Positions 50,225 through 60,212 of a DNA stretch of 64,000 nucleotides are shown in pieces. The stretch spans positions 248,001 through 312,000 of the forward strand of contig JAWPML010000001.1 of NCBI GenBank assembly GCA_033344915.1, written 5' to 3'. The notes under the pieces are model-generated. The model saw nothing but the letters and a program-made list of their open reading frames with translations, made no database searches and was not told the origin of the DNA. Numbering within the stretch: the first letter of the stretch is position 1; each line of letters begins with the position of its first letter. This stretch comes from Acidimicrobiales bacterium. GTDB lineage: Bacteria; Actinomycetota; Acidimicrobiia; Acidimicrobiales; Aldehydirespiratoraceae. Both the position numbers and the translations under genes were made by a program.

Positions 50225-52372
50225 GTGCGACAGGCGGTGGACCCGAGGCGGAGGCGACGTGCGCCGGCGGCGTTCGTCATCGTGATCGTGCTCTCGTCGA
50301 TCCTCGCAACCGAGTCGCCCGCCGCGGCGCAGGAGGATGGACTTCGGTTGACCGGGCACAGCGTGTACCGCGTGCTCCCCGACGAAGGGGTGATCGACGT
50401 GGAGATCACCTTTACGGCGACCAACCAGGTGCCCGACCGTCGCGAGGGATTTCGGATCCTCCAGACGTACTTCTCGGCGATCTACGCCGGGATTCCGAAA
50501 GATGCCGTGGATGTCGCCGCCCGCCGGTCGAATGGGGATGCGCTCGCGGTGTCGCTCGCCGCCCTGACCCCTGAGGAAGAGATCGAGTTCGCCGACAGCC
50601 CGTTCGCCACCTGGGAGATCGATCTCGGCCCGAACCTCTTCTACGGCCAGACCCGCGAGCTCACGGTGTCGTTCCGCATCCCGGACGGCGGTCACCGAAA
50701 CGACGAGGCGTGGGCGCGGGTGAACCCGGCCCTCACGAGCTTCCCGGTCGTCGCCCGCGGTGATGACGGCCGGGCCTCGGTGCGGGTCGAGTTCCCGCCC
50801 GGCTTCGAGGTGCAGACGTTCGGCAACGACGTCGACCGAACCGAGGCGTTCGGCGCGACCGTGCTCGAGGCCGAGGGGATCACCGATCCGTTCGAGTGGT
50901 TCGTCATCGTCGTCGCGAGTTCCGATTTCGGCCTGGCCCGGCGCACCGTGGACGTCGGCGGCATCGACGGTGAGCTCTCGATCGCGTCATGGCCGGGCGA
51001 CACGGAGTGGGACGCGTTCGTCGAGCGCGGTCTGCGCGAGGGACTTCCGATCCTTCAGGAGGCCGTCGGTACCCCGTGGCCGGTCGGCGACGAACTCGAG
51101 ATCCGCGAGGCGATCGCCCCTGCGCTGGCGGGATACGGCGGGTGGTACTACGAGCCGATCGAGACCGACGAGGACGATGCCGCGATCGAGGTCGGGGAGT
51201 ACCTGGAGATGGACCTCCTCGGCCACGAGCTCGCCCACGCCTGGTTCAACAACGATTTCAGTCGAGCGCGCTGGCTCACCGAGGGCCTGGCCGAGTACTT
51301 CGGCGTCCGGATGGCCCGGGAGCTCGGCGACGAGGTCGTCGAGTTCGACACGGTGACTCGGAACGGGGCCGGCAGTATCGAGCTCGCCGCGTGGACGACG
51401 CCATTCTTCTGGGAGGACTCGGAGGAACAGGCCGAGCGCGAGCAGTGGGGGTATGCGGCCTCGTATCAGGTCATCGACGCGCTCGTCGACGAGATCGGCG
51501 AGGAGGCATTGACCGCGGTGCTGACGTCGTTGTTCGAGCAGGAGAATCCGTACGCGCCGGTTTTGTCCGACCCTGGATTGACGGCCGCCGATTGGCGCGA
51601 CGTGGTGGATGCCTTCGAGGTGGTCGGGGGGAGCGAGCAGGTGGGGGAGCTGCTGGCCGAGTGGGTGCTCCGCCCCAACGAGATCGACCGCTTGGACGAG
51701 CGGCCCGCGGCGCAGGATGCCGTCACGGAGATCGCCGAGGCTGAGCCCGGATGGGCCGTGCCCGATGAGCTCTACCAGCTGCTCGCGGACTGGCGCTTCG
51801 ATCGCGTGATCGAGTTCGCCGAGGCCTTGTCCGCAGCGGCGGCCGAGGCGCAGGCCGTACGAGCCGATTCCTCGACGCTCGGCCTCACCGCTCCGGCCGC
51901 GCCCCAGGCCCTCTATGAAGACGCGAGCGCGGTACGAGATGTCGAGGCGGTGCTCGAGGCGCTCGCTGAACAGCAATCCGCGCTTGCGGCGCTGACAGAG
52001 GCGTCGGCCCGGGCGGAAGAACCCACGAGCCGACTCGAGGATCTCGGCCTGTGGGGCACCGACGTCGACGCGACCGTGGAGGACGCGCGCGTCGCGTTCG
52101 AGTCGGGCGCCTACACCGCCGTGCACCGCGCAGCCGACGACGTGCTCGACACGCTCGATGATGCCGAGTCGGTCGGGCGGACTCGAGCGACCGTGATCGG
52201 CAGTGTCGCGCTCGGGCTGTTGGTGCTGTTGGTCCTCGTCCTCGTCCTTCTCCTTCGTCGTCGGCGGCGGCGCCGACGGGCGGAGGATGAAACGGCCGAG
52301 GCCGACGCGGCGGTGGAGGACGAGGGTGGCGCCGAGCCGGAACTGTTCAGCGGCTTCGCCCGAGACGACTGA
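50225..52372 (+). CDS. M1-like membrane-anchored metallopeptidase
   Basis: 715 residues. A signal or N-terminal anchor (FVIVIVLSSILA), a beta-sandwich N-terminal part, then the gluzincin site H334-E335-x2-H338 (LGHELAHAWF) with E357 exactly 18 residues later (LTEGLAEYFG), as in M1 aminopeptidases. C-terminal helical region, then a membrane helix (about 660-682) and an R-rich, acidic cytoplasmic tail. Outside-facing peptidase domain with zinc site intact. Full reading frame; GTG 50225 is the annotated start. Substrate unknown. Confidence 0.88.
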   Translation: MRQAVDPRRRRRAPAAFVIVIVLSSILATESPAAAQEDGLRLTGHSVYRVLPDEGVIDVEITFTATNQVPDRREGFRILQTYFSAIYAGIPKDAVDVAARRSNGDALAVSLAALTPEEEIEFADSPFATWEIDLGPNLFYGQTRELTVSFRIPDGGHRNDEAWARVNPALTSFPVVARGDDGRASVRVEFPPGFEVQTFGNDVDRTEAFGATVLEAEGITDPFEWFVIVVASSDFGLARRTVDVGGIDGELSIASWPGDTEWDAFVERGLREGLPILQEAVGTPWPVGDELEIREAIAPALAGYGGWYYEPIETDEDDAAIEVGEYLEMDLLGHELAHAWFNNDFSRARWLTEGLAEYFGVRMARELGDEVVEFDTVTRNGAGSIELAAWTTPFFWEDSEEQAEREQWGYAASYQVIDALVDEIGEEALTAVLTSLFEQENPYAPVLSDPGLTAADWRDVVDAFEVVGGSEQVGELLAEWVLRPNEIDRLDERPAAQDAVTEIAEAEPGWAVPDELYQLLADWRFDRVIEFAEALSAAAAEAQAVRADSSTLGLTAPAAPQALYEDASAVRDVEAVLEALAEQQSALAALTEASARAEEPTSRLEDLGLWGTDVDATVEDARVAFESGAYTAVHRAADDVLDTLDDAESVGRTRATVIGSVALGLLVLLVLVLVLLLRRRRRRRRAEDETAEADAAVEDEGGAEPELFSGFARDD

Positions 52373-52398
52373 TCCGCCCCGTCGGGTACGGTCGGCCC

Positions 52399-53815
52399 AT
52401 GGACGCCGAAGACCTCGCTTTCGCAGGGATCGCCGAACAGGCTCGTCTGCTCCGATCCGGTGACATCAGTTCTCGCGAGCTCGTCGACGTGTGCCTCGAC
52501 CGGCTCGACGATCGGGTCGGCGGGCTGAACTCCTTCCGGGAAGTCTTCGTCGGCGACGCCCGGGCCGCGGCGGCTGCGGCGGACCAGCGGCTGGCCGCGG
52601 GCGAGTCGGCACCGCTGCTCGGCGTGCCGGTCGCGTTCAAGGACGAGTTGGACATCGCCGGTCGCGTGGCCCAACACGGCACGAACGCCTACGACACGCC
52701 GGCGCCGACCACTGCGGTGCACGTCCAGCGCCTGCTCGACGCCGGCGCGATCACCATCGGGATGACGAACCTCCCCGAACTCGCGATCTGCGGGTTCACC
52801 GAGTCGCCCGCCACCGGCGACACCCGCAACCCGTGGAACCTCGGGCGCACGCCGGGCGGCTCGAGCGGTGGTTCCGGGGCCGCCGTCGCCGCCGGACTCG
52901 TGGGTGCAGCATCGGCGAGTGATGGTGCCGGATCGATCCGCATCCCGGCCGCCCTCAACGGGCTCTTCGGGCTCAAGCCCCAACGGGGCCGCATCTCGCT
53001 CATGCCGGAGGCCGAGCACTGGTACGGCATGTCGAAGACGGGATGCCTGAGCCGGCGGGTGGAGGACACCGCCCTGTGGCTCGACGTCGCCCACGGTCCG
53101 GCCGACGGAGATGCCCATCGGGCCGAGCCGCCGACCGACTCCTTCGTTGCCGCGGCGAGCCGTCCGCCGGGATCGCTGCGGATCGCCATCTCGAGCGCGA
53201 CCGTGCGTGGTGTCCTGCCTCCCCGCATCGAAGCGGCGGCGACGGATGCGCTCGCCGCCGCCGACGCCCTCTTCCGCGAGCTCGGCCACACCACCGAGGA
53301 ACGTGATCCCGCGTACAAGAACGCCGGCAACGGCATGATCGCCCTTGTACCTGAAGGGTGTGCAGCAGCACCTCGAGACCGTGCCGAACCCGGAGCGACT
53401 CGAGGCCCGTACCCGGGGCTTCGCACGACTCGGGCGCATGCTCCCGGACCGGGCCCGCCGCGCCGCCCTGCGCAATCAGCACGCCCACGCCACGCGCATC
53501 AACGAGGTGTTCGACCATGTCGACGTGCTCGTGACGCCGGTGGTCGGGACGCCGCCCGTGGCGGTCGGGGAGTGGGCCGGGAAGGGGGCGGTTCGCACGC
53601 TGCTCGGCATGAGCCGCGTCTACCCGTTCACCGCCATCTGGAACTACACGGGCCAGCCGGCGGCATCGGTCCCGATGGGATTCGACGCGGACGGTCTGCC
53701 GCAGGCGGTGATGCTCGTCGCCCCGCCGAACCGCGAGGACCTCCTCCTCTCGTTGGCCGCGCAGATCGAGGCGACAACCGGCTGGCCCGACGAGCGTCCG
53801 CGGCTCGGGACGTAG
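52399..53815 (+). pseudogene. Amidase-signature gene disrupted by a +1 frameshift
   Basis: The first part (52399-53343) reads as an amidase: K81 (VAFKDELD), S155/S156 in TPGGSSGGSG and S179 (DGAGSIRIP), the Ser-cisSer-Lys triad. After NAGNGMIA the frame is lost. The C-terminal part (LYLKGVQQHLETVP...TAIWNYTGQPAASVPMGF...) continues in the next frame from 53345 to 53815. One extra T within 53344-53346 (CTTGTAC for CTGTAC) explains it. As the rest is intact and codon use stays normal, this is a recent mutation or a sequencing error rather than an old pseudogene. Confidence 0.8.
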
Positions 53816-53855
53816 GTCACTGTCCATCCGGGCTCGGCGGCCGTAGAACGGGGGG

Positions 53856-54773
53856 ATGCAGACGGGTCCAGCGGTCGTCGAGACGCGTCATCTCACCAAG
53901 GCGTTTCCCGGCGTGGTCGCCGTCGACGAACTCGACCTCACGATCTGGCCCGGCGAGATCTTCGGATTCCTCGGTCCGAACGGGGCGGGCAAGTCCACCA
54001 CGATTCGCATGCTGCTCGATCTCGCCCGACCGACGTCCGGCGCTGTGGAGGTCTTCGGGCTCGATCCCCGGGCCCACGCGGCGGCGATCCTGCGGCGCAC
54101 CGGCTACGTGCCGAGTGAACCCGCGTTCTCGGATCAGCTGACCGGTCGGCGGTTTCTCCGCGAAGCCGACGCCCTTCGCGGCGTCGACGCGTCCGCAGTG
54201 CGGGAGGAGATGGCGACACGTCTCGACGCCGAACTCGACCGACGAATCCGGGATCTCTCCACCGGCAACCGACAGAAGATCGCCCTGCTTCACGCGCTCG
54301 CGCACGAGCCCGACCTGATCGTGCTCGACGAACCGACCCGCGGGCTCGACCCGCTCGTGCAGCACACCCTCCACGAGATGCTCCGGCAGGCCGCCGATCG
54401 GGGCGCAACCGTGTTCCTCTCATCGCACAGCCTGGCCGAGGTCGACCGCGTCGCGGACCGGGTCGGCGTCATCCGCGAAGGACGCCTCGTGGCGGTCGAC
54501 ACCCTCGCGGGCCTCAAGGAACGTGCGACCACGACGCTCGAGCTCGAGCTGGCCGAGCCGCCGGACATCGGCCGCATCCGAGCGGTGGACGGCGTGCGGT
54601 CCGCCGAGGCGAACGGCGCTCGCCTGCGGGTGGTCGTGCAGGGATCCGTCGACGCCGTGTTGCGGGCGGCCCTCGTCGATTCGGAGGTGCGGTCGGTGCG
54701 CAGTGCAGCCGCTGACCTCGAGGACGTGTTCCTTGACTTCTACCGAGCGGACGACGGGGCGGTGGCGCCGTGA
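53856..54773 (+). CDS. ABC transporter ATP-binding protein (ABC-2 type)
   Basis: 305 residues. Walker A GPNGAGKST, Q-loop region VPSEPAFSDQLTGRRFL, signature LSTGNRQK (a relaxed LSGGQ), Walker B LIVLDEPTRGLDP and H-loop SSHSLAEVD. The C-terminal 90 residues (ELELAEPPDIGRIR...DVFLDFYR) are the regulatory extension usual for ABC-2 exporters of the DrrA/CcmA type. Its stop overlaps the permease start, so the two form one exporter. Substrate not apparent. Confidence 0.95.
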   Translation: MQTGPAVVETRHLTKAFPGVVAVDELDLTIWPGEIFGFLGPNGAGKSTTIRMLLDLARPTSGAVEVFGLDPRAHAAAILRRTGYVPSEPAFSDQLTGRRFLREADALRGVDASAVREEMATRLDAELDRRIRDLSTGNRQKIALLHALAHEPDLIVLDEPTRGLDPLVQHTLHEMLRQAADRGATVFLSSHSLAEVDRVADRVGVIREGRLVAVDTLAGLKERATTTLELELAEPPDIGRIRAVDGVRSAEANGARLRVVVQGSVDAVLRAALVDSEVRSVRSAAADLEDVFLDFYRADDGAVAP

Positions 54774-55573
54774 TGGTGGTGTTGCACCAGGGTCGGGTGC
54801 TCGCCACCCGATTCGCCCGGGAGCGGCGCACCCTCACCGGCGGCGTGGCGCTCGGCGCCATGTTGATGCTGTGGCTCCAGATCGCGGTCTACCCGAGCGT
54901 GCGCGACAGCTTCGCGGAGATGTCCGACAATCTCCCGGAGTTCTTCGAACAGCTTGTCGGCAGCACCGAGTTCGCGACTCCGGAGGGGTTCCTCCAGGCG
55001 GAGGCGTTCGGTTCGATGGCGCCGATCCTCGTGACCGTCGTGGCGGTGTCGACGGCGGCGTCGGCGCTGGCCGGCTCCGAGCGCAGCGGCCGACTCGACC
55101 TGCTCGCGACGATCGGCGTCGAGCGCCGCACGATCGCGCTGTCCGCCGCGGTGTCGATGGTCGCCTCGGTCTCCGTCGTCGTGGCCGGCTACTGGTTCGC
55201 GGCAGCCACCGGGTCGTTCGTCGCGGATCTCGGCATCGGGCTCGGGAGGCTGACCGCCGCGTGCCTGCACCTCTGGGCGCTGGGGGTCACGATCGGCGCC
55301 ACGGGATTCGCCGCGGGGGCGATCACCGGTCGGCGGGGCACCGCGCTCGGCGCCGGCAGCGTGATCGCGGTGTGGAGCTATCTCGCGTACGGCCTCTTCC
55401 CGCTGGTCGACTCGATCCGCTTCCTGCGCTATGCGTCGCTCTGGTATCCCTACGCGGACTCGCAGCCGCTCTGGCAGGGAGTCGGGGTCGCGCCCCTTCT
55501 CCTCCTGCTCGCGATGGCCTCCGTCCTCGTGGCGGTCGGTGTCACTGCGTTTCAGCATCGCGACATCGGCTGA
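54770..55573 (+). CDS. ABC-2-type transporter permease
   Basis: 267 residues (GTG 54770 or ATG 54773). Six membrane segments are visible, for example TGGVALGAMLMLWLQIAVYPS, MAPILVTVVAVSTAASALAG, MVASVSVVVAGYWFAAATG, LWALGVTIGATGFAAGAITG and VAPLLLLLAMASVLVAVGVTAF. The segment RSGRLDLLATIGVERRTIALS is typical of the coupling helix of ABC-2 permeases. Partner of the ATPase directly upstream. Confidence 0.9.
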   Translation: MMVVLHQGRVLATRFARERRTLTGGVALGAMLMLWLQIAVYPSVRDSFAEMSDNLPEFFEQLVGSTEFATPEGFLQAEAFGSMAPILVTVVAVSTAASALAGSERSGRLDLLATIGVERRTIALSAAVSMVASVSVVVAGYWFAAATGSFVADLGIGLGRLTAACLHLWALGVTIGATGFAAGAITGRRGTALGAGSVIAVWSYLAYGLFPLVDSIRFLRYASLWYPYADSQPLWQGVGVAPLLLLLAMASVLVAVGVTAFQHRDIG

Positions 55574-55754
55574 CCACCGAGCGAGGCGGGTTTTCGCCGG
55601 TCGGGCGGAATTCCACAGGTTTCCACAGGGACCCATGCATCACTCGGCGTGACGGTGATGTTACGTTTCCATGACGGAAAGGCGCGGGCTGGAGGGCATG
55701 GTGTTTCCCAGATTCGCTTCACGTTGGTCGAGTTCGCGCCGATACCTGCATCTG

Positions 55755-57737
55755 ATGCGTCGTTTCGCCCCACTTCTCCTTTCGATCGCCCTGCTGGCGG
55801 TCGGTGTCGGCCCGGCCTCGGGCGTGGCGGGTTTCGGGGACGTCGAGAGCGGGACGTACTGGGCCCGACCGGTCCAGTGGATGGTTGACAACGACATCAC
55901 CACCGGCACCGGCGCCGGTTGCTTCTCGCCCCACGACGCCGTCACCCGCGGCCAGGCAGCGGCGTTCATGTGGCGGATGGAAGGCGAGCCCGCACCCGTC
56001 GGCGATCACCCGTTCGCCGACGTCGTGGCCCCATGGCAACAGGATGCCGTGGCCTGGATGGTCGAGCAGGGCATCACCACCGGCACCGCCCCGTGGCGGT
56101 ACTCGCCGGACGACGGACTGACCCGTGGCCAGCTCGCTGCGCTGTTGCACCGCCTGGCCGGCGAGCCGAGCGCGAACGGCCACCCGTTCCACGACGTCAC
56201 GAGCGGCTGGCAGCAGGCCCCCGTGGCCTGGATGGTCGCCGAGGACATCACCACCGGCACGAGCGCGACCACGTTCTCCCCGGACGCGATCGTCACCCGT
56301 GGCCAGCTCGCTGCGTTCTTCTACCGCTACAAGGGCTCGCCGGCCGTCACGGTCGACACGGCGTCCCCGGCCTGCACCGGCGGCCCTGTCAACCCGCCTG
56401 ACCCGACGCCGGCGAACAGCGATCCGCCGGTTTCGGGCAGCGACCCCGCCGACTGCCGTGTGAAGGCCGGCGAGCAGTGGTCCGACGTGTGGTTCGACAT
56501 CCACTACAACCCGGGCTCGCCGTCGTGCGCTCGTCCGGAGTTCGTGGCGACCGGCACGACCTACATCGTGGATCGTGATCATCCGGATGCCTCCGACGCC
56601 AACCCGGGCACCGCGGCCGCCCCGTGGCGCACGATCGTCCACGCGGCCGAGACCGCCGCCACGGGCGATGTCGTGCTCGTGAAGGCCGGTGTCTACGACG
56701 ACGGGCGGATCGAACCGCGCACCAGTGGTGTCGTCCTCTCCGCCTATCCCGGCGATGAACACGACGCGATCATCGAGGGCTGGGGGATACGCGCCATCGG
56801 CACGTCCGATCTCATCGTCCACGGCTTCCTCCTGCGCGACATCGCGAACAACGGGCTGCAGGTCATCGGCCCGGACGTGGACAATGTCGTGTTCGCCAAC
56901 AACCAGACGCTGCGCACCGAACACTCCGGCATCAGTGTCCGTGGCGTCCTGCCGAGTGCGGATCCGGGCGACTTCGACGGTGTGCGCGACATCCTCATCA
57001 TCGGCAACGAGATCCGTTTCGCGACGCTCACGACCAGCGAGGTCCTTTCCGTCGGCAGTGGCGTGGTCAACGCCCACATCGTCGCCAACGAGCTCGCCGA
57101 CGGCGACCCGTCCGGCACCGGCGGCGACGAGGGCATCGCCCTCAAGGAAGGCGTGCGGGACTCCAAGATCTACGGCAACTACGTCCACAACATGGCGGAC
57201 CGCGGCATCCACATCGACGGTGGCTCGGCGGATTGGGACGCGCTGATCACCGACATCGAGATCTTCGGCAACCTGCTCGCGTCCAACGCCAATCAGGGCC
57301 TGTGGGTCACGACCGAGGGACAGGGCGACGTCGACGGGATCCACATCCACGACAACATCGCCGTCGGCAACGATGGCGACGGCTTCCTCGTCTACGACCA
57401 TCCTCATGGGAACGAGGCGGGCGGCACGGTGAAGAACGTCGTCTTCGAACACAACATCGCCTACGCCAACGGATTGCACAGTGGCTACGGCGGGTTCCGG
57501 GTGAACCACCCGACGGCGACGGGGATCGTGTTCCGCGACAACATCGGCTGGGCGAACGAGGGCCAGGATCTGCGCGGCGATCCCGGCACCGTCTTCGACA
57601 ACAACCTGTGTGACAGCTCGGTTTGTGAATACCGTGCCGACCCCATGTTCGTGGCGGCACCGCTCGACTTCTCGTTGGCGCCCGGCTCACCGGCGATCGG
57701 TGCGGCGACCGACGGCAGCGACCTCGGATTGAACTGA
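55755..57737 (+). CDS. SLH-domain protein with parallel beta-helix domain, secreted
   Basis: 660 residues from ATG 55755 (signal peptide FAPLLLSIALLAVGVGPASG). Three SLH repeats (VQWMVDNDITTGTGAGCFSPHDAVTRGQAAAFMWR and two more with GITTGT/DITTGT, about 25-200), a short Pro/Asp linker, then about 400 residues of repeating strands (ATGTTYIVDRDHPDASDANPGT...VVLVKAGVYDDGR...VHGFLLRDIANNGLQVI...IIGNEIRF...IYGNYVHNM) that form a right-handed beta-helix like that of pectate lyases and alginate epimerases. A wall-anchored polysaccharide-binding or -cleaving protein is likely; no catalytic residues are assigned. Confidence 0.88.
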   Translation: MRRFAPLLLSIALLAVGVGPASGVAGFGDVESGTYWARPVQWMVDNDITTGTGAGCFSPHDAVTRGQAAAFMWRMEGEPAPVGDHPFADVVAPWQQDAVAWMVEQGITTGTAPWRYSPDDGLTRGQLAALLHRLAGEPSANGHPFHDVTSGWQQAPVAWMVAEDITTGTSATTFSPDAIVTRGQLAAFFYRYKGSPAVTVDTASPACTGGPVNPPDPTPANSDPPVSGSDPADCRVKAGEQWSDVWFDIHYNPGSPSCARPEFVATGTTYIVDRDHPDASDANPGTAAAPWRTIVHAAETAATGDVVLVKAGVYDDGRIEPRTSGVVLSAYPGDEHDAIIEGWGIRAIGTSDLIVHGFLLRDIANNGLQVIGPDVDNVVFANNQTLRTEHSGISVRGVLPSADPGDFDGVRDILIIGNEIRFATLTTSEVLSVGSGVVNAHIVANELADGDPSGTGGDEGIALKEGVRDSKIYGNYVHNMADRGIHIDGGSADWDALITDIEIFGNLLASNANQGLWVTTEGQGDVDGIHIHDNIAVGNDGDGFLVYDHPHGNEAGGTVKNVVFEHNIAYANGLHSGYGGFRVNHPTATGIVFRDNIGWANEGQDLRGDPGTVFDNNLCDSSVCEYRADPMFVAAPLDFSLAPGSPAIGAATDGSDLGLN

Positions 57738-57767
57738 CGCGACAGCGGGCGCCGCGCCCGGTGTGCC

Positions 57768-57806
57768 GGTTGGAGCGGCGCGATCTACGATCGCCGCGGT
57801 CCAACC
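57768..57806. terminator. Strong hairpin between SLH gene and CoA-transferase
   Basis: GGTTGGA (57768-57774) pairs with TCCAACC (57800-57806) around a GC-rich inner stem (GCGGC...GCCGC) with CGATC/GATCG. It lies 31 bases after the SLH stop and 24 before the next GTG. It could end the first transcript; there is no U tract. Confidence 0.5.
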
Positions 57807-57830
57807 CGGACAGGCAACCAGGGAGAGCTC

Positions 57831-60206
57831 GTGCCGCGTCGTCCATTGAACGGAATCCGTGTCGTCGACATGACGATCGGTCGCGGCGAGTTGTGTGGCC
57901 GCCTTCTGAGCGACCTCGGCGCCGACGTGGTCAAGGTCGAACCCGCCGGCGGGTCGCCCAGCCGGACGATGGCGCCGATCGACGGGGACCATTCGCTCTA
58001 CTGGACGTTCCGCAACTGCGGGAAGCTCGGCGTGGAGCTCGACCTCGCCGACGGTGATGGCCGTGAACAGCTCCACCGGCTCCTCGCCCATGCGGACGTC
58101 GTGATCGTCTCCGACGAACCCGCGACGGTGGAGGGGACAGGCCTCGATGCCGACGAACTCGGCGGGCGACATCCGCACCTGATCGTCGCGAGCATCACGG
58201 CGTACGGGCGCACCGGTCCCTATGCCGGTCGCGACGTGCCGGACGCGGTCATCGAGGCGACGGGCGGCATGGCGTTCAAGGCCGGGACCCACGAGGGCGG
58301 GCCGATCCTTCCCCCCGGGCTGATCGGCGACGACACCGCCAGTGTCGTGGGCGCGTGGGCGGTGCTCTGCGCGCTCTGGCAACACGAGGACACCGGCGCC
58401 GGGCAGGTCATCGACGTCTCGGTCAACGAGTCCTTGGCACAGATCACCGACTGGTCGCTGTCCAACTGGAGCCGGTCGTTCGACGCCGGGCAGCCGGGGT
58501 TGGAGATGCGGGCGGGGCCGGGCCCCGTCTACACGATCATCCCGTGCGCCGACGGCTTCGTGCGTCTCGTCGTGCTGAGCCCGCGGCAATGGCACGCGAT
58601 CCGAGCGTGGCTCGGGGAGCCGGACTACCTCCAGGATCCGGATCTCGACGGTTTCGTCGGTCGCCTGATGATCGCCGACGCCGTCCTGAACCCGCTCTAC
58701 GCCGAGCTCTGGAAGGACATGAAGATGCTCGACGTGTGCGAGGAGGCGCAGCGTCGCGGCATCGTGTGCACACCGATCCTGAAGCCGGACGAGGTGCTCG
58801 CCAACCCCCATCTCGAGAGCCGCGGCACCTTCGACGACGTCACGATCGACGACGGTCGCGTCATGAAGCTGCCGTCCGGCTGGTTCGAGATCGACGGCGA
58901 GCGGGTGGGGCCGGTTTCGCCTCCCCCGGCGGTCGGGCAACACACCGACGAGGTCTTCGCGGATCTCGGCGAGGCGCGGCCCGCGCCCACCGCCCCGCTC
59001 GACCCGGCGAAGCCGCTCGCCGGCGTGCGGGTCATGGACTTCGGCCACGGTGGGGTCGGCGTGGAGACCGGTCGGATGTTCGGCGAGTACGGCGCCGACG
59101 TCGTGAAGATCGAGAGTCGTACGTACCCCGACTTCATCCGCGTGGTGCTCGGCGGCGAGATGTCGCCCTCCTTCGCGTCGTCGAGCCGCAGCAAGCGCTC
59201 CCTGGGGATCAACGCCAAGACCGAGAAGGGCATCGAGCTGCTGAAGACGATGGCGGAGACCTCCCATGTCGTCATCGAGAACAACTCGACCGGCACGATG
59301 GACAACATGGGGCTCGGCTATCCGGCGATGCGGGAGGTCAACCCCGACATCGTGATGATGTCGAGCCAACTCATGGGGTCACGCGGCCGCTGGGCGGACT
59401 GGCTCGGCTACGGCCCCAACACCCAGGTCACGGGGGGCATGACGCACCTCTGGAACTACGAGAACGACCCGGTGCCCGCCGGAAGTCAGGCGATCTTCCC
59501 CGACCACTTCGCCGGCCGGGTCGGCGCGGTCGGCGCTCTCGCCGGGGTGCTCGGCAACCGCCGCAACGGCGACGGTGGAGCCCATGTCGAGGTGTGTCAG
59601 GTGGAACAGGTCGTCGGCGTGATGGGCGATCTCCTGGCGAAGGAGTCGCTCGTGCCCGGCTCGGTCGTGCCGCGGGGCAACCACTCCGACCACGGATCGC
59701 CGTGGGGCCTCTACCCGACCGCCGGCGAGGACACCTGGGTCGCGATCTGCTGTCGAACCGACGCCGAGTGGGAGGCGCTGGCCGGATTGGTCGGCGGCCT
59801 CGATGCGTCGCTCGACGAGTCCGGACGGCGTGCTGCAGAAGCCGACATCGACGCCGCCATCGCGACATGGACCGGCGCGCGCACGAACGACGAGGCGACC
59901 GCGGCGTGCCTTGCAGCCGGTGTTCCCGCCGGCCCGATGCTGACGGGCGCGACCCAGTCGACCGACCCGCACCTCGAGGCGCGGGGCTACCTCCAGTGGC
60001 TGGAGCAGCCACCGATCGGCCGGATGATCTTCGAGGGTGGTGCGTTCCACGCCTCCGGCATGATCGGGCCGGACATCTTCCCGGCGCCCGGACTCGGTGA
60101 GCACACCCGGGAGATCGCCGGGGACTGGTTAGGCGTCCCCGCCGACGAGATCGACGGCCTCGTCGCCTCCGGCGTGTTGGAGACCGACCCGCCCCACGAG
60201 GGTTGA
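57831..60206 (+). CDS. Double CoA-transferase (CaiB/BaiF family, tandem fusion)
   Basis: 791 residues from GTG 57831 (GGGAGAG upstream). Two complete class III CoA-transferase units: the first opens LNGIRVVDMTIGRGELCGRLLSDLGADVVKVEPAGG, the second LAGVRVMDFGHGGVGVETGRMFGEYGADVVKIES. Each has a PP/FPD region with an Asp (IGDDTASVVGA; FPDHFAGRVGA) near the place of the catalytic Asp. Normally such enzymes are dimers of one unit; here the dimer is in one chain. It acts in acyl-CoA activation or transfer; substrate unknown. Confidence 0.93.
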   Translation: MPRRPLNGIRVVDMTIGRGELCGRLLSDLGADVVKVEPAGGSPSRTMAPIDGDHSLYWTFRNCGKLGVELDLADGDGREQLHRLLAHADVVIVSDEPATVEGTGLDADELGGRHPHLIVASITAYGRTGPYAGRDVPDAVIEATGGMAFKAGTHEGGPILPPGLIGDDTASVVGAWAVLCALWQHEDTGAGQVIDVSVNESLAQITDWSLSNWSRSFDAGQPGLEMRAGPGPVYTIIPCADGFVRLVVLSPRQWHAIRAWLGEPDYLQDPDLDGFVGRLMIADAVLNPLYAELWKDMKMLDVCEEAQRRGIVCTPILKPDEVLANPHLESRGTFDDVTIDDGRVMKLPSGWFEIDGERVGPVSPPPAVGQHTDEVFADLGEARPAPTAPLDPAKPLAGVRVMDFGHGGVGVETGRMFGEYGADVVKIESRTYPDFIRVVLGGEMSPSFASSSRSKRSLGINAKTEKGIELLKTMAETSHVVIENNSTGTMDNMGLGYPAMREVNPDIVMMSSQLMGSRGRWADWLGYGPNTQVTGGMTHLWNYENDPVPAGSQAIFPDHFAGRVGAVGALAGVLGNRRNGDGGAHVEVCQVEQVVGVMGDLLAKESLVPGSVVPRGNHSDHGSPWGLYPTAGEDTWVAICCRTDAEWEALAGLVGGLDASLDESGRRAAEADIDAAIATWTGARTNDEATAACLAAGVPAGPMLTGATQSTDPHLEARGYLQWLEQPPIGRMIFEGGAFHASGMIGPDIFPAPGLGEHTREIAGDWLGVPADEIDGLVASGVLETDPPHEG

Positions 60207-60212
60207 GATTGC

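Noticed and set aside
55611-55629. Two TTCCACAGG copies resembling DnaA boxes
   Set aside because: They lack the full TTATCCACA form, only two occur, and no replication genes are near; more likely part of the leader of the SLH gene.
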